A DNA stretch of 37,271 nucleotides from Dissophora ornata (Eukaryota; Mortierellomycota; Mortierellomycetes; Mortierellales; Mortierellaceae), in NCBI GenBank assembly GCA_025201705.1, contig MU616840.1, positions 1 to 37,271 of the forward strand, given 5' to 3'. Every line of letters begins with the position of its first letter. Position 1 is the stretch's first letter. The translations under genes were made by a program, and so were the position numbers. Below the pieces are notes generated by a model that saw only the letters and a list, made by a program, of their open reading frames with translations, made no database searches and was not told the DNA's origin. Shown in pieces: positions 23,428-35,632 of this stretch.

Positions 23428-23764
23428 GAATCGACGTGGAATTAGAAGACAGAGCTCCGAATGGTTGTTTCTCCAAAACAAAACTAAAAAAAATGAGAGA
23501 GAGAAAACTCTTCATAGTAATAATAATCCACCAAGCACCAAAAGTGGCCATTCTCGGCAACTTATCATTTAGACAGCTCCATTCTTCTATTTCTGTTTAA
23601 TGTACATATATATAAAGTTTATACACTTCACTTTGAACATCTATCAAGCTCTATATATGCGCTGTTGCCACCAACGTGAAGAGAGACAATAGAATAATTA
23701 CAGAAAACAAATAGAAGGAATAAAGGCCAGGCAGTGGAAGAAAGGAAGAGAATGGAAACTTGTA
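23428..23764. other. Short convergent 3' interval
   Basis: 337 bp between the WNK stop and the AT-hook gene stop on the opposite strand. It is A/T-rich with TATATATA near 23605-23615, enough for two overlapping 3' UTRs. No gene seen. Confidence 0.65.
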
Positions 23765-26700
23765 TTAAACATCGCGCGGCGGTGTCTTGACCAAAAGGCT
23801 CCGTACTGGCTCGTCGTCACCTCCGGGAACAGCGGCTGATGACAGATTCGAATCCGAAATTGAGAGCGAAGGAGCAACTCGAGGCAACGTAGAAGACGAG
23901 GAAGTTTGGTGAAGAGGAGGGGGGATCTTTTTGGCGACGTCTGTATGATTGACCAGCCTATGGACAGGTGAACGGGTAGGGTCCGCAACGTAGCTCGGAA
24001 AATACTGATGCTGTTGTTGAGATTGTGACAGGGGGATATCAGGCAACGATGCAGAATGACGGTGAAGAGACTGTTGGGAGGTAGAGTGGACGAGTGTCGT
24101 GCCGCTACTACTAGCACTCATGCCGCCTCTTGAACTCGACTGTGACATGGTGCCACCACCCCCACTGCCACTTACCCTTCGACCTCCTTCATCAACAACA
24201 GAACCGTGATGTCGATGCTGCTGCATTCGGTGATGATGATAAGGATGCTGAGAATACCCATGCATATCATGCTGACCATACTGTGGACTATGGAGGTTAG
24301 GGCCTGCAAATGGCGGCGGTGTTGATAATGAGATCGTTGGAGAGTGAATTGGTGACGGTGCTTGAGAAAAGTCCGCGGTCGGCGACTGAGCTGCCCCGGC
24401 GGTGTGCAAAGTCGACGCTGTACCAGTGCTCGCATTGGACGCGATGCTGACGAGACTTGAAGGAGAAACCGAGTATGGAGCATGTAGGGATCGGTAAAGA
24501 GGTTGGCCTGGCGGAGGTTGGTTATAGTACAAAGAAGACGAGCCAGAGTCGGTGAGGGAGGGTAATGACACTGGCCGCAGCAATATTGGTTGATGATGGT
24601 TTTGTCGCCGTCTGGCCTGCGATGGTTGTTGGGATGGAGGTTGTTGTTGCTGCTGCTGTGATTGTTGCAGCAGTGGATGAGAATGGCTTTTCGGTATAGA
24701 TCCTGAAGGTGTATGGAGGCTATTAATCGCAGAGGACGCGCTCTCGGACCGCATCAAGGCTCGCTGCTTAGGCAGTCGCCTCGGCTGAGGTTGTTGTTGC
24801 TGTAGTTGGTGGTGATACAGCTGCGGATAAAACTCAGGGTCCACCTGGGCATTGCGCCAATGCTGGCGTTGCTGGTGCTGATGCTGATGCTGATACTTCA
24901 ATGCCATCTGCACTTCAATATCCTCCTGCTCCCTCTGCAGTTGATGAAGTTGTTGTTGCAGAATCTGATGCTTTTTCAGATATGGTCCAGATCCTTTCCT
25001 CGCAGCTCTCTTGCCTGCTGCCTTTATCTGCCCGGAAAGGGTGCTGCTCTGGCTCTTGTCTACCGCGGACATCTCGTGCACGAGTCTCTCCGCTTTCAAA
25101 GCTGTTGGAAAATCTGCTGTCTTTGCATCGTAGCCCTGATAATCGACACCAGGTGGAAGAAGCATCTCATCTGGCGAGATTGCACCATGACTACTTCCTG
25201 GATTGGATAAAGGTGATAGGAGATAAACACGTAGTGACGTGAAAGGTGTTGTAGAGTGATCCGTAAAAGGCGTCGAGCACCGGTTATGTTCGAAGCGAGA
25301 GTGGCAAGATTAGCAGGCGAAGGGAAGAAGGAAGAATAAGTAAGAGAGTGAGAACGGGCCATAATTTGAGGCATGGATCTAAAGCCGATGCTGCAGGTAT
25401 TTTGTTTAGTATTGAAAGTTTCGGCCTACCGGGATGAACATAAGCGGAAAGAGGAGGTGATGTAGGGTGAAGATTCATGCGGGAACCAGGTACAGAAAGC
25501 TCTTGACGGCTTGATGAAGTATGTTGATCAAGGGACAGGTCGGATGAATGATGCATATAATGATCGACGTGATGTTCTGACTGTTCTAAAGAAAATTGGC
25601 GATTGGTGAGATCTAAGGACCGAGCGTGGCCGTGGAATGAGCGACTAGCGATAGAGCGAGATGCTCTCGCATCTTGTGGAACGCTACTATAGGACTCCAT
25701 GCCCCTCTCATGCATATCCATCTCGCGATGGTGCGGTGTAGCAGAAATAGCAGTAGCTGTTATCGACTGTAAGGACGAGTCACTTCGGCCGCGTGGAAGA
25801 ACCAGTGACCGCGGGTGCTCTCGGTGTCGTTCTGAGCCGGACCCTAGCCAAGTCTGTACAATCCTGTTTTCATCCTGAGGGCTCCTCTCCAGGACAGACA
25901 TATCCAAGTCTGATCTTGACAGTCGTTTCCTGGACCGCCTGTCTCCCATTTGCTCAAATCGGTCATAATACTGCTCCTGCTCGCGGTCATCGGTGTCATA
26001 TACGGATGGCATACTACGCTTCTCATCGTCGTAACGGTAATAGTCGTTTGTAGAGCGACGCTTCTCTGTTCCGTAACTGTCCCTCTTGCGACTGTTCGTC
26101 TGGAATAGGATGCCCTCTGCAAAAGATCCTGCACCCAAAGATAGAGAGTCCTCGTCCTGCGTAGAACTTTGAAAGTACTGCTCTTCACCTGAGCGCTCGT
26201 GTCCTACTGGAGAACTTGCGAGACGGTTCTGAATATCTTGCGTATTATGGCGCCGCTCTTGGGGGAGAGGATAGCTATGCCGATTTTGCAGCGGTCTTTG
26301 AGATGATGTTACAGAGGGTGGGGGTGACGGTACTCGGAATGGCAGTGGCGCTCGAGTATTCGAGCTTGGATCCGCAGCCCTTCTGTATTGAAATTGTAGG
26401 TCATATTCGTGTGATGATCCTGCTAACTGCGACTGAGAAGTCCGTACAGAAAAGGGGCCCGACTGTAGAGTAGAATGAGATTGAGAGTGTGCATGTCGGG
26501 CGATAGTGGATGCCAATGGCGGTCGGCCAGGACGTCGGCGAACAGGATTCCGGAGATGGATGTCGTCCATTGAGGTACTGGAGTGGTTGGGATGAGACGT
26601 AGGAGGAGATTGCTGCCAGTCGATTGGACGGACCGGAGGATATTGACCTGAAATGGATAAAGAAGGTGAGGATATTCCAGTTTTGGAACTGAAATAGGGA

Positions 26701-28062
26701 TGGCTCGCGGGAAGAACACCAAACGAGGAGAGGGTCGGCGTGCTTTGGGGGGTGGATGAATGCTTGGAGATGGGCCTGCCCTTCTTTGGGATCTGGGTCT
26801 TGAGAATCAACCCGCGATCAGATTGTAGCAGGTCGCTCTCCTGCTTCGTTTCAGGCTCTGCTTGGTTGGGAACTTCCAACATGGACTGAAAAATGGATGG
26901 CTTTTTGGTGTATTTCCGTTTTGACTTGAGAGTGTCAGTTTCTACGGTAGGAGAGAGAGTATAGTGCTTCAAGGGGATAAAGGGTCGGGTCTCTCTTAGA
27001 TGGTAGGTGCTGTCATAAGGCTGGGAGGAGGACTGCAGCGATTCCATTAGCTGGGAGCGATGCTCTAGCTCGCGTTCTTGTTCTTCCTGATCGCCGTCAT
27101 GCATGTGGAGATCTCCAGCGAACGACTGGGCTGTTGTGGATATCGAACTCTGTCGAGTTCCTGGTCGATGGAGAGCGGGCTCTGATTTGGGGTGACGCAG
27201 GAATGGCCGCTCTTCCTGGACTCGACTCGACTCCTCGTCATGAAAGCTAAGCGGTGGGCGTTCAACTAGGCCTGTATGGATTTCTTCCCAGCCTCTCTCA
27301 GCGCTGAATGAAGCTAAAGACAGTCGGTCTTTGAGCATATACGATAGCTAACGTATCATGAATGAACAACGACGGTTGTGCAGGTGACGATAAGGTTAGC
27401 ATTCCATCGGGTAGTAGTACAGGGCCCTTTGGATAGATCGCTCTTCTATAAATGTAATTATCGAATAGCCAGCTTACAGATTGCATCCTCTCCCCTGGAA
27501 CATGTGGGGTATGACGTGTAGTCCCGAATTCTTGGAGAGGTGGGTCAAGGGCAGATGAAGTAGTCGAGGACATGGTCGCTGTTAACAAGGACGAGGTCAT
27601 AGCAACCGATTGCGGTGGTGACGGTGCTGAGGTTGTGGGATAAAACTGATGTCCCTCGGGGTGTATTGATCCCGCTACTGCGACAGAGTCGACCTGTGCT
27701 TCTCTCTCCTGTCCTGTGAATGTCGTCACTGAAGCTGTGCTTGAGTTCCTTTGTGCGACCTCGAAAGATAGACCTCTTGTTGCTGCTTCAGCCTGTGTTC
27801 TTGGGCAAAGCATCTGCATTCTTCTGGCGTCTCTATCGACAACTCCCACTCCCAACGAGAGGGCTGTAAGAGCCATGGCAGCTGTTCCGTGGGGATCGTC
27901 CATGTGTGCCGCGTCTGCTTCATTTGCCCCTCGGCGCGAAACTGGCAACGACGGATCTGCAAGCTCAGTCTGTGCGCTTTGACGATTATCCTCAGTGGCA
28001 TTAGCTTCTGAATCGACATCTGCACTCGGTGTCAAGAGTCGTCTGCGTTCAGGACCAACCAT
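23765..28062 (-). CDS. Large disordered AT-hook, Q-rich nuclear protein
   Basis: Exons 28062-27478, 27347-25430 and 25197-23765 join in phase to 1311 residues. Intron 1 (130 nt) has a GTAAGC donor and GTTAG acceptor. Intron 2 (232 nt) has GTAGGC and CCAG and carries a CTAAAC branch-point-like element. A classic AT-hook, RRRPGRPP, lies near residue 464, giving minor-groove DNA binding; KKGRPISKH is a weaker second site. After the exon 2/3 junction comes a basic segment (AAGKRAARKG) leading into a Gln-rich coiled coil (HQILQQQLHQLQREQEDIEV). The rest is Ser/Pro/His/Gln-rich with no globular domain I recognise. Probably a chromatin-associated or transcriptional regulator; this is inference. I cannot name an orthologue, and the start could be a later in-frame Met. 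Confidence 0.75.
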
Positions 28063-31000
28063 TCAAAGCGCCGTTCCTTGGGATTTTTCAAACGTTATAA
28101 TCAAAAGTGTTGGGTTCTTTGTTGCCTGTTGAGAGATGAGAGAATGCTTGGTAGACAGGGAGGCAATTATATGCAGGAACACCGTAGAAGATGGTGGCAG
28201 GGATGGTGATCCTCACTGGCAAAGACCTGGCTTACAGGCCCTGGCCCTTGTCTGGTGTGGGGAGGGCGAGATGAATGTGGAGTAAGTCAGATCAGGGATA
28301 GACCGTTTCCGGAAAAATTAAAAATAATAATAAGCAATAAAACGTGGTACGAACGTGAATGGAGAGGAAGGAAAGTAGAGATGCGCGGAATCGAATTCGG
28401 AGCAATTTCAGAATGGAGGAAACGTGGATGGAGATTTAGCAGAATGCAGGTGAGAGTGAAGTCAAAAGCATAGCGAACAAATGCTACAAAATGAAAAATA
28501 CCCTGGGCATAGACTAGTCCTTCAAAGAATCAAGACGCCTGCTAGAGAGTGAAACTAGCAATTGATGATAAAAAAAAACGAGGGAAGCAGGGGAGAATAG
28601 AGGAGGGGGTGGAGAGACAAGGAGGAGAAGAGAGGAGAGAGGTAGCACTACAAGAGACAACAAAAGAAGCAATGGAAGAAGAAAGGAGGTGATGGCTTGA
28701 ACAAACGTCTTTCTTTTTTTAAAACAGAGTTGGACCTTCGCGCGGCCCTCGTCTCTTACACAGAGCAGAATGGGATCAGTGACCTGGAACAACACACCGA
28801 ACGAGATAACGAAGAGGAAACGGACAGGAAAACCACGAGAGAGGCTGAACAAAAAAAAAAAAAAAAAGGTGTCCCACCTGGGTGATGACGACGAGGATAA
28901 GAGCTGCAAGTGCGTTCTAGGGTGGGAATGAAAAAGGAGAAGATACAGGAGGTGCAGAGGTATCCTGGACACGCGGAGAGTTGGTGACAGGGAGGAAGTA
29001 GGAGATGCAAGGGAGCAGATGTGGGGAGAAAGCGACAGGTGAGGCAAAAGGAGACTCTGGTATGTGAGGAAATTCCCAGCGAAGGAACTCTCGAAAAGTA
29101 AAAAAAAGGTGGTAGATGTCGGACGGAGAGAACTTAGTGTTCATTCAAAAGGGTATCGAAAGTGCATAGCTGAGTCGAAGGTTGTCAGCAATAGCGCTTT
29201 GTGTGGTTAAAGTGGACGGACCAACGGATATCTGTAAACTGAATGAAAGAAACGTGGCTGGAAGGTCAGGAGAAAGGTGCGTCACGAAAAGATGGAGAGG
29301 GGAGTATGGGAAAAGAAGGAATCGAGCGCGATCTCAGGACCAACCAGAGCACTTTACAAGGGAAGAAGGGATGGGGAGGAACGAATGGATTATCGGGTAA
29401 GAAAATCATACACACAAGAGTCGGCGCGGGCAATCTGCCATCGTGCAGCTGCATCTTGGAGGGCATACCAGATTCTGCTGCCAAAGGAGGGTATGATGTA
29501 TTGCCTTTCTTTCTCTCTCTCACTCTCTTTTTAGGACAGCTTCGTTGCTAACGGGACTTTTACAAATTGATTGCTCTCTGTCAGATTCGCTCGATGAATT
29601 TTCATTCATGCAGGAAAGTGTGGTTACGGTGGGCGTAGTCCAATAAGTATGCAAATGCGTGTAAACATGATACGCGAGATTGAATAGAGGCCTAAAAACG
29701 CGTCCTTCCAAGACGTTTAATTGGACGCTGTATCGCGTGCGACGTACAGCCTCGAAAACATATCCAACACATCGCTGCAGTGTCCCACTGGTCTATGTGG
29801 TTGCACGACATTTTCTATCACGAACAACGAATCCTGCACTCAGTCAATGCAATACCACAATAATAACAACCGGTGCTAGAAGAACAACCACAACAGCACC
29901 AGGAAACCATACCGCGGCCTTAATTCATGTCCTTTCTGCACCCTCGATACTTTCTCAGCCATTAATCCGCTGCAGTCGATTGCCAGTCATTCGCGCACTT
30001 CAAAATAGTGTATTTTTACTGCGTGGACATGGAGGTTTCATTGAAATCGAGTATTCACTCCCTTGCTCTTTTTATAGCAAAACAATATGGCTTACAAAGG
30101 CTCTGCATTTACAATGCTTCCGTTGCCGTTTTCATCGACCTCCTTATATGTATGTGTGTGTTTTTTTAACCCTCTCACTCCTTCGCATCATGTTTACCGT
30201 TGTCTTTTTTGTCTTTTTTTGCTGACATCCAGGGGACATGAACTCAAAAAAAAAAAAAAAAGAAGGAGAAAAGGACTAAAGGAATGAAAATGAGACGAGA
30301 ACAGGGCACGCCAGCACTATCGGGGTATCGTAAGCAAAAAAAATGGACAGTGGGAGAGCCATCGTATCTCCATCACAAAACAGGACATGGACGGGAAATG
30401 GGAATAGGCAGGGGTAGCGCAAAGGAGACAGTAGCAACGAGCGAAGGATCTTCCCATTTTCCTCTTCCGTTCTTTTTCAAAGGAACTAAACAAAGGACCT
30501 TTGCTAAGAGGAGCAATGGCATCCGCAGTAATGCCACTAGTCAGTTGATGCCACTACAGCTCGACATCGAAACTTTTGCATATTCAGCTTCCTTCTTCAC
30601 GTGTCCTACTATCCACAGAAAAAAAACGGAGCGAAAAACAGTCGAGGATAAGGCATCTTCATGGTGATCCTATCTATTTGTCGCGCAGCGCTCATATCCT
30701 CCTCCACATTATTGTTTTCTCAAGAGTACATGTGTCTCCAGTACTCTTAGAAGTCGACTGGCGTTGTATTCCAGCAGATAACCACAACGCGATTTGTTTT
30801 GATTTTTTTCACCTCGGAATGATTCTCCTTGAAAAGGAGCAACCACACCATGCAACATGCTTTATTGTTAGTTTTTCACTAAAAGCAAAAAAAGAGTACG
30901 ACTGTTCTCATTTGATGTAACAAAGGTGAGAACGTAAGATGTACCGAAAGATCGCTAAGCGATCCTGTAGTTAAATGCAAAGAGGTGCCAGGAAGCGGAA

Positions 31001-32175
31001 ATGCTGGTCTATGTAGACTTATTTTTGGATTGGGATTGGAGGTGGTTTTTCTCCACTCCAAGATTTTGTGCCTTAAAATGTCGCTTCTGATGGCTACACT
31101 TCAACAACCTATGTCTATTAAAAGAAAAAAACAGGTTATCTAAGTTATGTTCACATAGCCTCGCCCCACTTTCTAATGGCCTTTCGAAGGGAGGAGCTTC
31201 AGTTCAGCAGCGTGGCGATTATGGCACTGCCCACATATGACTGCAGTTGCAGTCGCGTGTGTCGCTCGACTATGTAGATTTTCTTAAGGGTTACAGGAAG
31301 GCTTCCCCCTCTCCCTGCACCCCTTTTTTCTCTTGCGTGCCCATGCCAGCTTAAGGAGCCCAAACAAATCATCATTCTCGATGAGCCAGCATGCATCCAC
31401 CCGCACACACACCACGTTTCCCAAAGAAACGAAAACATGACTAGACATGTGCCTGGTGATGTATGATTTCACCGGATAGTTTTTGCACACACGAAAAAAC
31501 GTGGCGCCTCCCACAGTAAAAGAAAAGAATATGTGGTTCACGTCCTAGGCAGAAATCACTACCAGTGGTCGCTCTCCTTAGCACCTCTGTCGCTATTAAA
31601 TCATGGACAGGAACACTAGGAACATGTCCTCTATGCTTCAAGCCCCAATGTGCCCACGGACAGCGATAGAAACGGGGAACGATGAAGCTCCTTGGCATTG
31701 GCATCAGTCAACGCTAGACACAAAGTGTGAAAGCGTGCAGATTGGTTTAGAATATCGCCCGTTACATGCAAATGCCACGCGCTAGACTACCTTTATTTCA
31801 GTCTCATCCGTTGCGTCTGGTTGACTCACCGCAGGACCCAGAAAATTTCCCGTTTTTTGGGAGAGGGAAGGCCACGCGGATCCTTTTTCAATTGTCATAC
31901 GGAAAATAAATAATGCAACTGGATTAGCATGGTATGCATGGCATGTTGTGAATTCCGAGCCAAAAAGATAATTTTGTGCTGGGAAGAAAGTCCCATCTCG
32001 ATTGCGAGGTGGCCAATGATTACTGTGTGACAACAAATTATGCGTTATTCCCTTTGTTCCCTGTGCCTTCTGTCTGAGGAAAATGCAGGGGATCTGACGT
32101 TGCTCGTTCATGCTTGGCCCTCGCATTTCACATGGGGAGCCAAGGGTTCCTCAGTCGAACATCATCACTGAGAAT
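28063..32175. other. 4.1-kb intergenic region
   Basis: The left part, 28063 to about 29150, is the upstream region of the AT-hook gene and is purine-rich on the plus strand, with A17 at 28851-28867. A16 lies at 30246-30261. Several open frames exist (28514-29047 minus, 29680-30225 plus, 31782-32126 minus), but they are low-complexity or lack an ATG, splice logic or family similarity. I see no RNA gene. Confidence 0.5.
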
Positions 32176-32184
32176 TATATAAAG
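32176..32184 (+). promoter_or_regulatory. TATA box of the orphan gene
   Basis: TATATAAAG lies 160 bp before the ATG at 32344, followed by a pyrimidine-rich leader (CTCTCCCCTTCCCGACCTC and further CT/T tracts). It is the strongest TATA match in the central and right parts of the window and suggests a regulated, TATA-type promoter. Confidence 0.7.
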
Positions 32185-32343
32185 CTATCAGAGGCCAAGT
32201 AGCTCTCCCCTTCCCGACCTCTCGTTTCCGTATTATTATTGCAGCTCACTCTCCTCCAATCCTCTTTCCTCATCCCCCAGTTCTGCTTGCACCATATCCT
32301 TTTTTTGTTTGATTATTTGATTATCACGCCCTAATTGCTCGAC

Positions 32344-33885
32344 ATGTCGACCACTATCGTTGGAAAGTACCAGACGCTCAAGCAGTCCAAGGCCATCAAG
32401 CTGGCGACATCTGAGGACATTTTCTCCCAACATCAACCCAAACATCAGCCCAAACATCAACATCAACATCTCAAATCAGCCTCCTCCTACCCTGCTCTAA
32501 ACACCAGCACTCTTAGCGGCAGCCTTCTGGAGTCTAAACCGTCCTACTCGCTCTTCATCGCCGAGCTCATCTCTACCTTCAACTCACTGTCAACATCCTT
32601 AGCATCTCCGACTTCCTCCTCCACACTTCACACCTTCTTCCAAGGCGCCGATCATGAAGCCCACGTCAATGGACACCAAAAGAAGAAAGTCGTCAGCGCC
32701 TTACAACATGCTGACGCTGCCAAGGTCAACGAGGTCATCTTGATCTTGAAGGCTATGCCTGACCCTACAAAACTCGCAGCAACTACAACAAACACGAAAC
32801 TGAAGCAGAAGAAAAGCAGTCGGGCTGAGGACGACAAGGAAAACAAGCACACGGAGAAGCAGCGGATCAAGAAGCAGAAACAAGAACGGCTCGATAGCGA
32901 ACTGACAGAGTGGGACAAGATCGACAAGTCTTGGGGCGTCCAGAAGAGCAACGACCAGACTACAGGTGTCGTGGACCCGGAGTCGTGCATTGGTCCCTCG
33001 TCGGCGTCGTGGTGGTTTTCGTACCCTCCACCAACATACCCTCCTCCTCCAGCCCCTATTCATGCGATCATGAGGATCAAGGATGCAAAGGAGACGAGGA
33101 CTGGATTCGGGTCAATTTGGCTGGCAACAAATACGAAGCCATCCGTGGGCCCATCAGCAACCAAAAAGCCCCTGACCACAGGGGAGCAGATTGCCCAGGC
33201 CGCGGCCTCTCTTCTGGCAATGGTCGCTGTCTCGGACCCTAAGGAACTCAAGTCCGACGCCTCCAATAAAGATGATAGAAGCAACAAAACCTCGACAATC
33301 CGCCGCCAATCGTCCATGCCCATCATCAGGAGTGCTTCCTTGAAGGCTTTGCTCCCGACCAGGAGATCTCAATTGGACTGCACAACAAGCGCCATCGAAA
33401 AACAAACCGCAGCAACAGAAGTAGCCCCAACCACGCCCTCCTACTTGGTTGCTACCATCAACTCCATAACGAGGCAATTCCTAGCACTGCAGCAACGTCC
33501 ACCGCCAACTCACACCATCAGCGCCTACACGTTTTGGTGGGGGTTTGAGATCTACGTCCCTCACAAGTGCATGCAGACCATCGAACGCGTCTCAAATACC
33601 AGTCAGACCTTTTTCAACATCCTCAGCGGAGCCGTCAGCGGAATCCCCGGCTTGGAAGCTTTAGTGCCGATTGCCAAAATCATCGCGGCCTGGGTTGGAT
33701 ATCAGTGGTCCGTGATCAAGGCTGAGGATCAGGGCAAGGGCGTCGTCATCTCTGCAACGTGGGTCCTGCCTGTGGCTCTGGCCAGCAGACCATGGGATTA
33801 CCCCAGTAAAGTGGCAGACCCATCGCCATCGTCTCTTCAGCCAAAGAAGACCCTCAAATCGAAGTTCAGGCTGATTAGAGTGTAG
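32344..33885 (+). CDS. Orphan protein with aromatic C-terminal domain, function unknown
   Basis: Single exon of 513 residues; ATG 32344 is the first Met in the frame. The N-terminus has a QHQPKHQPKHQHQH repeat, then a helical segment (SYSLFIAELISTFNSL) and HADAAKVNEVILILKAM. A highly charged Lys/Glu stretch lies near 150-195 and a proline-rich WWFSYPPPTYPPPPAP near 220-235. The C-terminal block, about 395-485, begins YTFWWGFEIYVPHKCM, continues through a hydrophobic helix (LVPIAKIIAAWVGYQW) and ends KGVVISATWVLPVALASRPW. This block looks like a folded, conserved domain; I associate the layout with fungal proteins of unknown function but cannot name a family. No signal peptide. The lack of introns and a strong TATA box set it apart from its neighbours. 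Confidence 0.85.
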   Translation: MSTTIVGKYQTLKQSKAIKLATSEDIFSQHQPKHQPKHQHQHLKSASSYPALNTSTLSGSLLESKPSYSLFIAELISTFNSLSTSLASPTSSSTLHTFFQGADHEAHVNGHQKKKVVSALQHADAAKVNEVILILKAMPDPTKLAATTTNTKLKQKKSSRAEDDKENKHTEKQRIKKQKQERLDSELTEWDKIDKSWGVQKSNDQTTGVVDPESCIGPSSASWWFSYPPPTYPPPPAPIHAIMRIKDAKETRTGFGSIWLATNTKPSVGPSATKKPLTTGEQIAQAAASLLAMVAVSDPKELKSDASNKDDRSNKTSTIRRQSSMPIIRSASLKALLPTRRSQLDCTTSAIEKQTAATEVAPTTPSYLVATINSITRQFLALQQRPPPTHTISAYTFWWGFEIYVPHKCMQTIERVSNTSQTFFNILSGAVSGIPGLEALVPIAKIIAAWVGYQWSVIKAEDQGKGVVISATWVLPVALASRPWDYPSKVADPSPSSLQPKKTLKSKFRLIRV

Positions 33886-34173
33886 ATACATTTATACATA
33901 CATAACCCCAAAACATATACCCATAATTCAATAATCCTACAGAGAGTGCGCTAAAGACCCCAAACGACCAGGAAATAAATAGACTCTCATCGCGATAATG
34001 ATGCTTTCGAAAGGGAGCTTTTCTGCATGTCCACCAGAGGCATTGTATTCTGCTGCGAGAAACGATCAAATAAACAAATAAACACCGGGCCTTCTTTCTA
34101 TTTTATTTTCAGAGGGGTATCTCAAGGATTAAGGATGAGAACTAAAATAGTGAGCTGCAGCCTGGAATACCGC
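33886..34173. other. Convergent 3' interval
   Basis: 288 bp separate the stops of the orphan gene (+) and the hydrolase gene (-). AATAAA-like words near 33975 and 34067-34081 are candidate polyadenylation signals on the plus strand. No gene seen. Confidence 0.6.
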
Positions 34174-35632
34174 TTACAACTTGTGGTTCACTTCAAAGAC
34201 ACCGTCTTTGCCCTTCTCGATCAGTTCTTCCAGGAACCGACAGTAAGTCTCAGTGTGTTCGCCAGCAAGCGCGTGTCCAGAGCCCTCAAAGACAACCAAA
34301 GGAGATCCGAGTTCCTTTGCCAGATGGTATGATCCCGAGGGTCGAACAAAGTTGTCGCTCGTGCCCGTCAAGACAAGGACATGCAGTCCAGAGTCTCGGA
34401 TTTGAGCCAGCCGTTTGTTGCTGACATGGTGGAGGAGCGCTGCCCAAGACTGGGCAATGTTCGCGTGGAAGGGCTGTAGGGGTGTGTTCGCGAATCTCTT
34501 TTTCAAGGTCTAAACACGGGTACAAATGCGTTTACGTGGAGACGTTGAAGATGGTGTGAGCTTATGGAATCGGGAGCTGTGATCGCTGGGATATGATGTG
34601 ATTGGTGGATGAATATTCAGCCGGTAGATACGTTTTGGCATTGGAGAAACAGGTCGCCAGGAGGCGAGTCGCAACTTGGAGCTATTGTACGCTGCTACCA
34701 CTTACCGCTGCTGCCATCTCTTCGTTGGTGCTGAAGCTCGTGTGCTTGGGTGCCGGTCGCTCCAGCCATTTCTAAATGACGCGTAATTAGACAGGGGTGT
34801 GTGTGAATAAATGAGTGAGCACACAGCCAGGGCACATGCAAGAGAACGCCGAGCCGACGTAATTCTTCTCGATCACAAGACATTTACAAACACACATCAG
34901 AGGTAGACTTGGCAAACATACCTTGGGATAGAGGGTTTCCAAGATTAGCTTAATGCGTGCGTCGGCATCCTTGACAAGGACAACGCGGGACAGGAATGAA
35001 ATTGTAACGAGCTGAGGAGGCGATCGACCTGCATTTGTCGAGGTCAGAACCAGCGAGGCGAAGCGCTTGGGATCAGCCAAGGCCAACTCCAACGAGATCA
35101 TTCCGCCCATCGAGACACCGGCTATGTGGATGTTCTCCTTCCAACCGAGGCCATCCAAAAGCTCAAGAGTATCTTGCGCCATTTGCGATGTCCTATTCCG
35201 TAAAGAATGATAATGGCGTGAGATGCCACGCTACGGAAGCATTGCTACTGCAACTGCATTTTGACATGAAGGCGGGGGATGCTGACTTACGAATAAAGCC
35301 CCTTGGGAGCGTCCGAGTGACCGACTCCTCTGTTGTCAAAGAACACAGTCGTGAACTCGGGGTTCTTTGCAAATTGCTCAACCTGCGATTGAAAGAGGTT
35401 TCCCAGAATGAGACGGTCAGGGACCTGTGATGGCATTGGCAATTCAATCGAGCTTCGAAATGACACTTACGACCGAGTCCCATGCATTGCCAGGCGTGTT
35501 CAGGCCCATGATGAGGAGAAGCTTCTTTGGACCGTTGCCGGTCTTTTCGTAGTAGATTTTAATGGGCACCTTCTTGTCGCGGGTGCGGCCAACCTCGATA
35601 TAGCCCGTCTCGTGGGGAATTGGGGCAGTCAT
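34174..35632 (-). CDS. Alpha/beta hydrolase family protein
   Basis: Exons 35632-35471, 35382-35291, 35192-34922, 34771-34706 and 34509-34174 join in phase to 308 residues. The fold is recognisable from LLLIMGLNTPGNAWDSV (oxyanion region), VFFDNRGVGHSD, the nucleophile elbow GVSMGG (Ser112), TGTSDNFVRP (acid Asp249) and GSGHALAGEHTE (His276), a full Ser-Asp-His triad. Similar fungal proteins are grouped with enol-lactonase or epoxide-hydrolase-like enzymes, but substrate cannot be read from sequence. No signal peptide, so probably cytosolic. Exon 2 has two in-frame acceptors. The downstream one (intron of 87 nt) gives the standard DSV-VEQFAKNPEF junction and was chosen; the upstream one would leave a 45-nt intron. 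Confidence 0.93.

Noticed and set aside
25096..25374. Minus-strand frame MPQIMARSHSLTYSS as an extra exon of the AT-hook gene
   Set aside because: It would need phase 2 from exon 2, but the only good donor there (25429) is phase 1. A single 232-nt intron joins the frames exactly.
28514..29047. 177-codon Leu/Ser/Phe-rich minus-strand frame
   Set aside because: Low-complexity translation of the purine-rich tract upstream of the AT-hook gene; no recognisable domain.
29680..30225. 181-codon plus-strand frame
   Set aside because: Starts at TTG with no ATG until near its end, ends in a T-rich Phe/Val run, and lacks family similarity.
31782..32126. 114-codon ATG-started minus-strand frame
   Set aside because: Overlaps the promoter side of the orphan gene, has no recognisable motif and no splice support; length is within chance.
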